From the NCBI GenBank assembly GCA_036244855.1, contig BQKZ01000428.1, forward strand, positions 91,011-155,010: a stretch of DNA of 64,000 bases. Reading direction: 5' to 3'. Shown one piece after another: positions 59,058 to 64,000 of this stretch. Under the pieces are notes generated by a model. It did no database searches. It worked only from the letters and a program-made list of their open reading frames with translations, and was not told the DNA's origin. Each line of letters begins with the position of its first letter. Within the stretch, counting starts at the first letter, position 1. The DNA comes from Temnopleurus reevesii. Its lineage: Eukaryota > Echinodermata > Echinoidea > Temnopleuroida > Temnopleuridae. The position numbers and the translations under genes are program-made.

Positions 59058-59487
59058 CCACCACCATTACCATTATCATAATCATCACCCTCATTACCAT
59101 CGCCAGCATCACCATCACCATCATCATATCATCGTCCTCACCACAGCCAGCTCCACCATCACGATCACCATTACCGCCATCTTCCTTATCGCCATCATCA
59201 TCACTCTCACCATCATTACCACCACCTCTACCACCACCACTGCCATCGCCATCGCCATCATCACCATCAACATTATCATCACCACCATCACCCGCACCAT
59301 CGTATACTTCTTCCCCTATCTTCTTTACCTCCTTCATCATCACATCTCTCTTCTTCTTTTCATAGGCCTTATGAAAGTATTTCTTATAGATAAAAAGTGC
59401 ACAAACCTGACTCATGGATCCGAGACTGGAGGCGATGCTAGCCACCCTCTCCCCTGCCAGTCTCCTGGTAGCTTCTGCACTCTCCAT
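42800..59487 (-). CDS. NIT-domain membrane guanylate cyclase, one exon missing
   Basis: Predicted receptor converting GTP to cGMP. Exons in transcript order: 59487-59407, 58738-58514, 57353-57213, 56624-56265, 55752-55510, 53923-53573, 53318-53213, 52035-51898, 51225-51127, (missing), 42961-42800. Phases agree through exon 9, giving 581 codons; the last exon adds 53 and the stop. Layout: cytosolic tail 1-60, TM1 about 61-82, extracellular all-helical NIT domain about 95-365, TM2 about 367-385, signalling helix about 390-440, class III cyclase domain from about 440. Catalytic Asp452 and Asp496, guanine-selecting Glu492 and Cys564, and Asn571 are present. Lys575 replaces the usual Arg. About 35 residues before the terminal KGTMTTYWL are missing, most simply in the N gap. 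The start ATG is chosen because an in-frame TGA lies 12 bases upstream. NIT is a bacterial nitrate/nitrite-sensing family, but the ligand here is unknown. Confidence 0.92.
43005..43159. mobile_element. Foldback MITE 44 bases before the last cyclase exon
   Basis: tatcagggccctattgcata against its imperfect inverse tgaaatagggtccaga. 155 bp, in the intron just upstream of the acceptor at 42962. The allelic copy is at 46058-46212. The ends resemble those of 10569-10703. Confidence 0.7.
43280..43349 (+). mobile_element. SINE/LINE 3' tail fragment
   Basis: agcgccatgagcaccaaaag ... gcgctatacaagtagccac with (ATT)n. The allelic copy is at 46333-46401. Confidence 0.7.
43481..43656. mobile_element. MITE, ACACGATATAAACTATTT family, copy 1
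   Basis: aacacaatataaactatttt at the left and the complementary agtttatatcgtgtt at the right. Allelic copy 46534-46709; a related element at 53021-53196. Confidence 0.82.
43757..44740. repeat. GT-rich low-complexity region
   Basis: Interrupted (GT)n / (GTGC)n with a duplicated ~350-base subunit (tacgatgttgtagagctt... and tacgagattgtagagctt...). Repeated on the second haplotype at 46810-47690. Confidence 0.85.
44746..47696. repeat. Large direct duplication, second copy
   Basis: This contig is bounded by an N at 44745 and the 893-base gap. It carries the same last cyclase exon, the same MITEs (45006-45139, 45514-45842, 46058-46212, 46534-46709) and the same GT-rich repeats as 41718-44744. Confidence 0.9.
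45853..46014 (-). CDS. Guanylate cyclase last exon, second copy (probable allele)
   Basis: Same 53-residue reading frame as 42800-42961, differing at a few silent or third positions (for example ACG for ACT in MTTYW). It lies in the contig bounded by the single N at 44745 and the N gap at 47697. It is best explained as the alternative haplotype placed in tandem rather than a second gene. Confidence 0.85.
   Translation of the reverse strand, partial: DKGTMTTYWLTGRTAGTMGSANSSEENGDSDCDLTLNVPEDSPSSREIAIHDF
47697..48589. other. Assembly gap (893 N)
   Basis: Run of N. The missing penultimate cyclase exon (about 35 residues, expected phase 1 to 0) most simply lies here. Single Ns at 44745 and 49335 mark further joins. 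Confidence 0.98.
48590..49310. repeat. Allelic duplicate of 50708-51412
   Basis: tgataaagtcaaacacactt onward matches 50708 onward, including a MITE half copy and cyclase exon 9, then diverges around 49310. It sits in a small contig between the gap and the N at 49335. Confidence 0.88.
49009..49107 (-). CDS. Guanylate cyclase exon 9, second copy (probable allele)
   Basis: Same 99-nt coding sequence as 51127-51225, with acceptor and donor, in a short contig between the N gap (ends 48589) and the single N at 49335. In series with the other copy it would give two identical catalytic segments, which makes no functional sense. An allelic assembly artefact is the simplest reading. Confidence 0.85.
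49428..50377. mobile_element. 590-bp-type TIR element, copy 2, interrupted
   Basis: aaggggaaatacactcagac at the left and the complement of aaggggaattacacccagac at the right, with TTAA at both outer edges. A second TTAA-flanked element (49452-49807) is inserted close to its left end. Apart from that insertion it is close to 12763-13352. Confidence 0.88.
49452..49807. mobile_element. TTAA-flanked element, copy 2 (356 bp), nested
   Basis: Inverted ends aggcggggcgacatgacg and agtcggtccgtcatga, TTAA on both sides, inserted in the element 49428-50377. A 103-codon plus-strand frame (49514-49825) crosses the insertion edge and is not preserved in the copy at 3706-4078, so I do not call a gene. Confidence 0.78.
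50939..51058. mobile_element. Half copy of GGGTGTTTCATCAAG-family MITE
   Basis: gtcagagctgacttatcaat, then gcttgccgccggcgacaaat and gtgaaacatccc match one side of 42579-42731. It ends 68 bases from cyclase exon 9. The allelic copy is at 48821-48941. Confidence 0.65.
51127..51225 (-). CDS. Guanylate cyclase exon 9
   Basis: 33 residues (549-581), phase 1-1: [20 protein letters not shown] then [13 protein letters not shown]. Cys564 is the guanine-selecting cysteine and Asn571 the catalytic Asn. Position 575 is lysine (codon AAG) rather than the usual transition-state arginine. Donor gtaagt. A second copy at 49009-49107 is probably the other allele. Confidence 0.95.
51575..51699. mobile_element. 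Foldback MITE beside the exon 8 copy
   Basis: Ends ttcagggctccgtaatat and tgcaggtccctga. The interior matches 10569-10703 in reverse orientation (gatatcaatcgcaagtctat). Confidence 0.75.
51709..51829 (-). pseudogene. 5'-truncated copy of guanylate cyclase exon 8
   Basis: About 120 bases nearly identical to the 3' part of exon 8, open as [15 protein letters not shown] through RIGIHT, with a donor gtacgt. The first ten residues and the acceptor are replaced. The nearest AG (aaacaag) is in the wrong phase, so splicing it in would shift the frame. An inverted-repeat element ends 9 bases beyond the donor. Confidence 0.75.
51898..52035 (-). CDS. Guanylate cyclase exon 8
   Basis: 46 residues (503-548), phase 1-1: [20 protein letters not shown] through TLRIGIHT. 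These are standard class III cyclase helices and a central strand. A 5'-truncated copy with its own donor sits about 70 bases downstream (51709-51829). Confidence 0.95.
52377..52553. mobile_element. Possible MITE with TACACTGCAAAA / GGTGTT motifs
   Basis: tacactgcaaaagatgctgg then repeated ggtgttg...aacacc half-sites. This motif combination is common in animal MITEs, but the right end is unclear. Confidence 0.35.
53021..53196. mobile_element. MITE next to the exon 7 splice donor
   Basis: aacacgatataaactatttc at the left and its complement at the right (gaaaatagtttatatcgtgtt). The interior, including gtgcggacataacaatcgca, is similar in reverse to 43481-43656. 16 bases separate it from exon 7. 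Confidence 0.88.
53213..53318 (-). CDS. Guanylate cyclase exon 7 (catalytic Glu and Asp)
   Basis: 35 residues (468-502), phase 0-1, ending [14 protein letters not shown]. Glu492 is the guanine-recognising residue and Asp496 the second metal-binding aspartate. An inverted-repeat transposon begins 16 bases beyond the donor. Confidence 0.95.
53573..53923 (-). CDS. Guanylate cyclase exon 6 (TM2, signalling helix, cyclase start)
   Basis: 117 residues (351-467), phase 0-0. TM2 is [20 protein letters not shown] coiled-coil/HNOBA-type segment follows with [17 protein letters not shown], the normal linker of membrane guanylate cyclases. The catalytic domain opens with [10 protein letters not shown], where Asp452 is the first metal-binding aspartate. 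Donor gtttgt. Confidence 0.95.
53953..54244 (-). mobile_element. tRNA-derived SINE
   Basis: The minus strand starts ggagcgtcctggtgtagtgg (A-box tggtgtagtgg) and has ggtggttcaaatctc (B-box), then a unique body, then ctatataaattgcat and (ATT)n. Same family as 60811-61057. The tail resembles the fragments at 23880 and 43280. Confidence 0.88.
54287..54459. mobile_element. MITE related to the GGGTGTTTCATCAAG family
   Basis: gggcgtttcatgtaacttgt at the left and acaagcttctggaaacccc at the right, with internal agtgctgctatggtaattgt. Diverged from 42579-42731. Confidence 0.7.
54654..54714 (-). pseudogene. Decayed copy of exon 5 end
   Basis: Retains an acceptor-like tttctagcag and donor gtaagg. It contains a TGA in the exon 5 frame and is 14 nt shorter than the 75-nt copies, so it cannot replace them. 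Confidence 0.7.
54811..54885 (-). CDS. Candidate 75-nt mini-exon copied from exon 5
   Basis: Open for 25 codons: [20 protein letters not shown] then KNMAE, copying the last 25 residues of exon 5 with two changes. It is bounded by acceptor attctttacag and donor gtaagg, and is phase 0 at both sides, so it could join between exons 5 and 6 without a frameshift. Expression is not shown by sequence alone, and it may be a non-functional duplicate. Confidence 0.4.
54981..55073 (-). pseudogene. Rearranged copy of exon 5 interior
   Basis: The minus strand shows GGATGATC ... GAGAACTCCGA followed by a strong donor gtaagtg. Both blocks resemble the middle of exon 5 with the intervening coding sequence altered. 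No acceptor matching the gene phase was recognised. Confidence 0.5.
55206..55280 (-). pseudogene. Second 75-nt open copy of exon 5 end
   Basis: 25 open codons, starting [20 protein letters not shown] then KNVAE, with donor gtacgg. The preceding AG is the exonic cttggcag context with little polypyrimidine, so acceptor use is doubtful. The two Trp codons of exon 5 became Cys. Exon 5 similarity continues upstream to about 55345 but breaks down. It could be a weak alternative exon or a decaying copy. Confidence 0.4.
55510..55752 (-). CDS. Guanylate cyclase exon 5 (NIT end)
   Basis: 81 residues, phase 0-0, from [15 protein letters not shown] to [20 protein letters not shown]. The last helix leads into TM2. 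Donor gtaagg. Several partial tandem copies of this exon follow in the next intron (54654-55345). Confidence 0.9.
56265..56624 (-). CDS. Guanylate cyclase exon 4 (NIT core)
   Basis: 120 residues, phase 0-0, starting [12 protein letters not shown]. The segment [16 protein letters not shown] (residues 240-255) matches the NIT hallmark G-x-E-R-x-x-G followed by a glycine-containing turn. Base composition is clearly higher in GC than the flanks. The donor gttcgt is weak, so the exact exon end is the least certain junction in this gene. Confidence 0.9.
57213..57353 (-). CDS. Guanylate cyclase exon 3 (NIT domain start)
   Basis: 47 residues, phase 0-0: [20 protein letters not shown], then a helix ending in [11 protein letters not shown]. 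Donor gtaaga, acceptor gttacag. It forms the first helices of the extracellular NIT domain. Two truncated copies lie just upstream in the transcript (57447-57534, 57619-57714). Confidence 0.9.
57447..57534 (-). pseudogene. Truncated copy of guanylate cyclase exon 3
   Basis: Acceptor ggtaacag followed by [20 protein letters not shown] and SLMQQKT, closely matching exon 3. The second half of the exon and the donor are absent. Confidence 0.75.
57619..57714 (-). pseudogene. Decayed copy of guanylate cyclase exon 3
   Basis: Starts [10 protein letters not shown] and then a stop codon. It is aligned with exon 3 over its first half. The acceptor region is degraded (ggaaacag). Confidence 0.7.
57768..57830 (-). 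pseudogene. Short remnant of guanylate cyclase exon 2
   Basis: About 60 bases similar to the region of exon 2 encoding the end of TM1 and the KKSVDASEI segment, including ctcgctcgcatcaac and tcagatcag. It is too short and altered to code. Confidence 0.5.
57841..57964. repeat. (CAT)n array A in cyclase intron 2
   Basis: Interrupted trinucleotide repeat lying between the two broken copies of exon 2. Confidence 0.95.
57972..58095 (-). pseudogene. Broken copy of guanylate cyclase exon 2
   Basis: Matches exon 2 from [15 protein letters not shown] to the exon end, but with a deletion in the SDLIATL part causing a frameshift. The donor is destroyed (CAG followed by cagctag). It is flanked on both sides by (CAT)n arrays. 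Confidence 0.75.
58101..58508. repeat. (CAT)n / (CCT)n array B touching exon 2 donor
   Basis: Several pure CAT blocks (58101-58155, 58437-58506) and a CCT-rich block at about 58388-58433. The array reaches within about 6 bases of the donor GT of exon 2. Confidence 0.95.
58514..58738 (-). CDS. Guanylate cyclase exon 2 (TM1)
   Basis: 75 residues, phase 0-0, from [14 protein letters not shown] to RRNVRFSRQ. The hydrophobic stretch [20 protein letters not shown] is TM1. The positive GKRRQ just before it favours an N-inside orientation. The donor lies immediately beside a long (CAT)n array, and broken copies of this exon occur at 57972-58095 and 57768-57830. Confidence 0.9.
58800..59300. repeat. 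(CAT)n-rich array C in cyclase intron 1
   Basis: Pure block at about 58995-59058 with degenerate CAT/CAC repeats on both sides, filling most of the intron between exons 1 and 2. Confidence 0.93.
59407..59487 (-). CDS. Guanylate cyclase exon 1 (start codon)
   Basis: 27 residues from [20 protein letters not shown] to the exon end, with donor gtttgt. The cytosolic N-terminus is predicted to be amphipathic. A possible splice acceptor (cttacag) at 59506-59512 on the minus strand would make the 5' UTR split, with 18 bases of leader in this exon. No promoter is recognisable. Confidence 0.75.
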
Positions 59488-60302
59488 CTTTCCTCTTCAG
59501 CCAAGCTGTAAGCGATAGAAAAAAATACTTGAGTACCGGTATATAGAATCGCCAAATATAAATCTGAAATAATTTGTAGCCATCCGAGACACACGCTCAG
59601 TTGAGAAAATGGGTCTTTTCTATGATATACGCATTCATTGAGTTGAAACTACTTGTTCTTTCTTTGTTTCAGTTATTAAAAATATTTCTATATTTATGTT
59701 GGTTTTACCTTCTGATTAAGTTTGCAATTCTTTGATTTAGTCCATAAGATTCCTTTTTAAAGTATGTCTTACTTAATAAAAAAAAAAAGAGGCCGGTTAA
59801 TAACTACAATTGCATTCTTCACATTAATTTCCACCGCCAACAACCCCTATTTGGATCTTTTCCTTTCCTGTTTACAGAATCATCCTACGTCAGATGCCAC
59901 GTCAGATACATTATAGATAGGGTTTCTTATATACATCGCCGCTCATTATTGATAGATTTACAATTCACTCCGCTGAATCCTCACAAGCAGAAAAAAACAA
60001 CTAAGAAACCTTACAAAGTCTCGATAGACACTGTTCAGTTGCCATGGTAATAAAGGAACGATCAAACATACGCGCAGACATATGGGAGTGTGTAAAAATC
60101 ATCAACCCCCCCCCCCCCCCGGCCCCCGCTCCGCACACAAAATACCTAAAAATGGGTCAAATTTGGGGAAATATGTGATTACGTGTGAGACAACACTTGT
60201 AACATTCCCACATCACATTGACGATAGGCAGTTAGAAAAAAAATGGTGCAACGCTAGGAGGATACTTCTTGACCTTTTTATTTCACAAAATAGAAAATGG
60301 TT

Positions 60303-60378
60303 TGCTGTCGGAATCGAACCCACGGCATAAGGGACCAATTCCCTCCCTGTCAAACGCTCTACCGACTGAGCTGTTCGC
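60303..60378 (-). repeat. tRNA-like sequence, probably a SINE head or tRNA relic
   Basis: The minus strand carries cagctcagtcggtagagcg (A-box) and gtgggttcgattcc (B-box) at tRNA-like spacing. The T and acceptor stems do not pair properly, so I do not call a functional tRNA. A second A-box-like segment, cagctcagccggtatagc, is on the plus strand at 60577-60594. Confidence 0.55.
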
Positions 60379-60810
60379 TGCTTTTGACCGGAGGACGGAT
60401 CCATAAGCCATCAGCCATAAAGACTCCATATCCGTGAACAGTGGAAACGCATTTACCGTTTTCCCTTCAAGGGGGGGGGGGGGGGTACTCCGTAGCAAAT
60501 ATAAATCACAGTATCTACTCAAAGCTACCGAATGATCTGATGTCATAAGGTCCATTGTTTAATGAGAACAGCTGTACAGCTCAGCCGGTATAGCGTGTGG
60601 CTTGAAAGGATGCGATTTTTTTTATAGTGCGTGTTAGGAGTATTTCGTAAAATACTGCACCTCTATACAGTCAGGCGATTTTGCTTTCAGTATTTACGAA
60701 GTGCTTTTTCTTTCTTTCACGAATTGCCAGACTTCTTTATTCCGTTTGCTTACTCTTTAATTGTCGGATTTACGGATTTTCCTCTATTATTTCAGAATAC
60801 TTGAATCTTT

Positions 60811-61057
60811 ATAATAATAATAGATGCAATTTATATAGCGCACGTATCCACTCTGCTGAGTGCTCAAGGCGCTTTTACATAGCCCGGCAGCCATTCACAG
60901 TGCACTTGGCATTTCAAAGAATAAATATTCCTGGGTTGAGTGCAGCACATTGTGGATGAATTTCTTGCTGAAGGAAATTGACGGCATGGGTAGGATTCGA
61001 ACATACGACCCTCTAATTGAAAGGCGAGAGTCACGACCACTACACCACGGCGCCTCC
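60811..61057 (-). mobile_element. tRNA-derived SINE
   Basis: Minus strand head tggaggcgccgtggtgtagt, B-box tatgttcgaatcctac, tail tgcgctatataaattgcat and (ATT)n. Same family as 53953-54244, about 45 bases shorter. Confidence 0.88.
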
Positions 61058-62375
61058 ACATCTTAATATCAAACCTTACTCTACTTTTCGATTATAGAAC
61101 CTTTGTGTCTTTTCCAAATAATCGAACGTTCGGATTTTTAAAAATTCATTTGGAAGGCCGCTTCAAGTTATGTTGGCGCAAACAAACATTAATTCAATCT
61201 TCTTCTGCACCCTATTCTTCTCTATCTCCTTCTCCTACGACTAGTTATTTCCTCTCCTATCGCATTGTTCTTTTTCTTCTTCTCCTAGATCTTTTCTCCT
61301 TCTTTGTATTTTCTTCTTCGTCGTCGTCTTCCTCTTCAATCTCCTTCTTTTCTCCTCTTTTTTCGTTCTCTTCTCTTCCTTCCTCATCGTCTTCTTTTTA
61401 TTTCAAACGCAAATTATTATCTTTTTCGTTTGTATTTCTTCACTTTAGTGTATCTGACTGTATAGTCGAAGTGTCATAGGGTCTAACTGAAATTGAATTC
61501 ACTTTCAAATGAAACAGAATGTCTCATTTTCATTAAGATTTCCACTGCGAAGCCTATTTGAGTAACTGAAAGTGGGAAATGGTTAAACTTTTTTCGCTTC
61601 TAAACCTCTGAATATTGAACATCAACGATACGAATGACATATTATTGTATTGATAAATGTCTAGTCTATGAGAAAGATGAATACTATATTCGTGATAAAG
61701 TAGTCATATAGCCTATATAGTTCGATAACGTATTATATACTTTATAAATAAGTAATAGATGGAGTTAATGGAAATAACATACTAAAGTATATTTTCAAGT
61801 TGATTAAACAATACAAAAATGAGGAATGAGGAATAAAAAACGTAGGAAATTAGATACTTCACTAGATATTCAAGTTGATTGAATAATACAAAAATGAAGC
61901 ATAAAGAATATAGCAAATATTAAAAAAAATACTCACGGTATCTGGTTTAAAGTTGAAATTCGAATTATTTTCCGGAAATATCCTAAAATTATCCGGAATG
62001 TGAACAAAACTCCTCCATGATGTTACGCGCAGACGAAAAAAACAAAATGGTCGAGGAATGTTTGTCATTCCGTTTCAAGAAAATGAAAACCTTCAAGAGC
62101 TTTTAAAATATTCATATCATAATTATACGCACGTAGCTACGATTGGTTGTGAGATGAGCGAAGTGATTCCCAAATTAGTTGTCTGTTGTCATGTATTACT
62201 TCTATTTTGGTAAATACTGCTACATTGTAGACGAGAGAGAGAGAGAAGAAGAAGAGAGAAATTGAAAAAGAAATTGATTATGATTAACAAAATAAATCCT
62301 TCTTCTCTCTATCCCCCCCTCTCTCTCCCTCCACCTTCATCTCTAGCTCTCGCCCCCCCTCCTTTCTCTCCCTCT

Positions 62376-62427
<52 letters not shown>
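62376..62427. repeat. (CT)n microsatellite
   Basis: About 25 CT units. Confidence 0.95.
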
Positions 62428-62428
<1 letters not shown>

Positions 62429-62741
62429 ATTATGTGTGGATATAGACTTTGAGCAAACAGTGGACTTTTCTGATAATTTTTTTTTAGAAAGATGATCCAA
62501 AACAGGAAAGAAAAACTATAACAATATATTTATGTTTGTCAGCTCCACAGAGGACGAACACTAATGCTCCAGAATATGTCTACAGGAGGGGCGTATTGAA
62601 AGGAAATGATTTCTTGTGGATAACTTGACCGGCAAAACATATTGAATAGATACATGATAATTAATCAATGCGATTGTTTGGCAAGCAAAATTAGAGGGGC
62701 GTCTCTATCTGGAATCTGGATCCGCCCATGAATGGAGCAAC

Positions 62742-63010
62742 TACAGTCAAACCTGTCTGTAGGTGGCCATCCAAAGGAAACATAGAAAATGGTCACTGTA
62801 TGCACGTGACCGCTATACACAGGTTCTATAAAAAAATAATTGGTCCATTTATAGGGCGATATCACTACATGCATAATATTCGACTGCACTTGATACCATT
62901 ACCCTGGCTATAGCTGCCGAGCAAGCTACTCAGGCACCCAAGCATTCCAAGGAATATTTTAATTTATGGCTTACTGTAGACAGGTGATCACTCAGACAGG
63001 TTTTACTGTA
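62742..63010. mobile_element. MITE with CAGTCAAACCTGTCT ends, with an internal insertion
   Basis: tacagtcaaacctgtctgta at the left and agacaggttttactgta at the right. The middle (62897-62962) contains taccctggctatagc ... cattccaaggaatatt, resembling part of the SINE body at 54037-54090. Confidence 0.7.
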
Positions 63011-63252
63011 CCATTGTACAATTATTGGTCATCTAAAATTTACATTGAAAAGAATAACAACGGAAACATGGATTCTTTGGAGTTATTCTACTTCATTTGG
63101 TCTTCTTTAATATTTTTTAATATTTCAGATCATTTTTACTAGTACAAATATTGAGGCTCCTTTTATGACTTCAAAATTATAATATTTCAGCAATAGACAA
63201 TATCAGTATATAAAAAAGTACATGTTGATGAAAAATATTTGCAAACACTGAT

Positions 63253-63524
63253 CATAATAATAATAATAATAATGCCTTATTTACCCAGGGTAGCCACATT
63301 CAGCTGTAAGATAGCTGCTCTTCCAGCGAGCCCTGCATAACATAAAGTTATTATTACCCTTCTCCTTTCTTAAATGCCGAGCGCCCTTCTCCTTTCTTAA
63401 ATGCCGAGCGCCTGGCAAGAAGGCAGATGGTCCCATTTTTATAAGTCTTTGGTATGACTCGGCCGGGGATCGAACCCACGACCTTCCGTTCATGGGGCAG
63501 ACGCTCTACCATTGAGCCACACAT
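63253..63524 (-). mobile_element. tRNA-derived SINE, second family
   Basis: Minus strand head tgtggctcaatggtagagcg (A-box), gtgggttcgatccccggcc (B-box), tail ctaccctgggtaaataagg and (ATT)n. It contains a tandem 26-bp duplication at about 63357-63408 (ttctcctttcttaaatgccg). Confidence 0.85.
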
Positions 63525-64000
63525 TGATTTAAACAGTTTAACCCATTGACTACTGAATCATGTAATTCCCTTAGACTTTGTGCAGGGACTACCAGGTTCC
63601 AGCAGTATATTCAATCATTCATCGAGTCAGTATGGTGCTGTCACATTAATTCGCCCATCATATTAATTCGTACATCATATGAATTTCTACAAAATCGATG
63701 AAATATTACAAATCTGACATCACCATCGTATAAAGAGCGTTGTTTATTTGCCTAAACTGGAAATTTTCTTAGCAAAAGGACCAAAAACAATGAAAATATT
63801 GCCAAAAAGATCGGCAGATTTGCTTGCATTTGCAGAAAAACATACCATTCGATTCCTTGATATTTTGTGGTCAAACTACTGTAAATTTTGCATCTTAGAT
63901 GGAAGCAACTTTATGGTAAATCTTGTTCAAAACGGGGTCTACGAATTAATATGACACAGTTTGTTGACAATTTTCGCCATTTTCCAGCATGGAGCGATGC

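Larger units (their letters stand above)
59506..64000. other. Cyclase 5' flank; no further gene recognised
   Basis: Besides the SINEs, the MITE and simple repeats listed, there is a C-run at 60107-60120, a G-run at 60472-60485 and a CTT-rich stretch at 61195-61400. No promoter or additional exon can be supported. Confidence 0.5.

Noticed and set aside
58165..59487. Long acidic (poly-Asp), poly-Met and poly-His open frames
   Set aside because: They are translations of the CAT/ATG trinucleotide arrays. Only the segment 59407-59487 and exon 2 are real coding sequence.
63441..63524. Possible tRNA gene on the minus strand
   Set aside because: A-box and B-box are good, but the T-stem has mismatches, there is no acceptor stem, and an (ATT)n-tailed body follows. 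It is a SINE.

Overview
The window looks like animal nuclear DNA, most likely from a sea urchin or a close echinoderm relative (inference). It has AT-rich, intron-rich genes with GT-AG introns, many short inverted-repeat transposons, tRNA-derived SINEs, long trinucleotide and dinucleotide arrays, and near-identical but diverged copies bordering assembly gaps, as expected from a very heterozygous genome. No prokaryotic features are present.

Two genes can be supported, and they are transcribed towards each other. (1) Chordin, + strand, 22624-37306: 20 consecutive exons with consistent splice phases give 862 codons plus a stop. They cover the second half of VWC1, an acidic linker, four CHRD domains, VWC2-VWC4 and a basic tail. 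The signal peptide and first half of VWC1 were not found and probably lie upstream of the window or in an exon I cannot recognise. (2) A two-transmembrane guanylate cyclase with an extracellular NIT (nitrate/nitrite-sensing) domain, - strand, 59487-42800: ten exons were found, and one exon near the end of the catalytic domain is missing, most simply in the 893-base N gap. Chordin is a secreted BMP antagonist and the cyclase is a predicted membrane cGMP-producing receptor. Apart from adjacency I see no functional link.

Layout: 1-22623 holds no recognisable gene, but has several inverted-repeat transposons and simple repeats. 22624-37306 is chordin, with unusual tandem arrays in the introns on both sides of one CHRD2 exon. 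37307-42799 holds both 3' UTRs and the intergenic space. 42800-59487 is the cyclase. Between 44745 and 49335 the assembly almost certainly contains the second haplotype of the same locus wedged in, so the last exon and catalytic exon 9 each appear twice. 59488-64000 is 5' flank with SINEs and simple repeats.

Most interesting signals: the cyclase intron after exon 5 contains several partial copies of exon 5. Two of these are open 75-nt phase 0/0 segments with AG and GT at their edges, i.e. candidate 25-residue mini-exons just before transmembrane segment 2. Partial, splice-junction-containing copies also sit next to cyclase exons 2, 3 and 8 and two chordin exons. The cyclase has lysine where the catalytic transition-state arginine is normally found. 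Nested inverted-repeat transposons start 10 bases after its stop codon.
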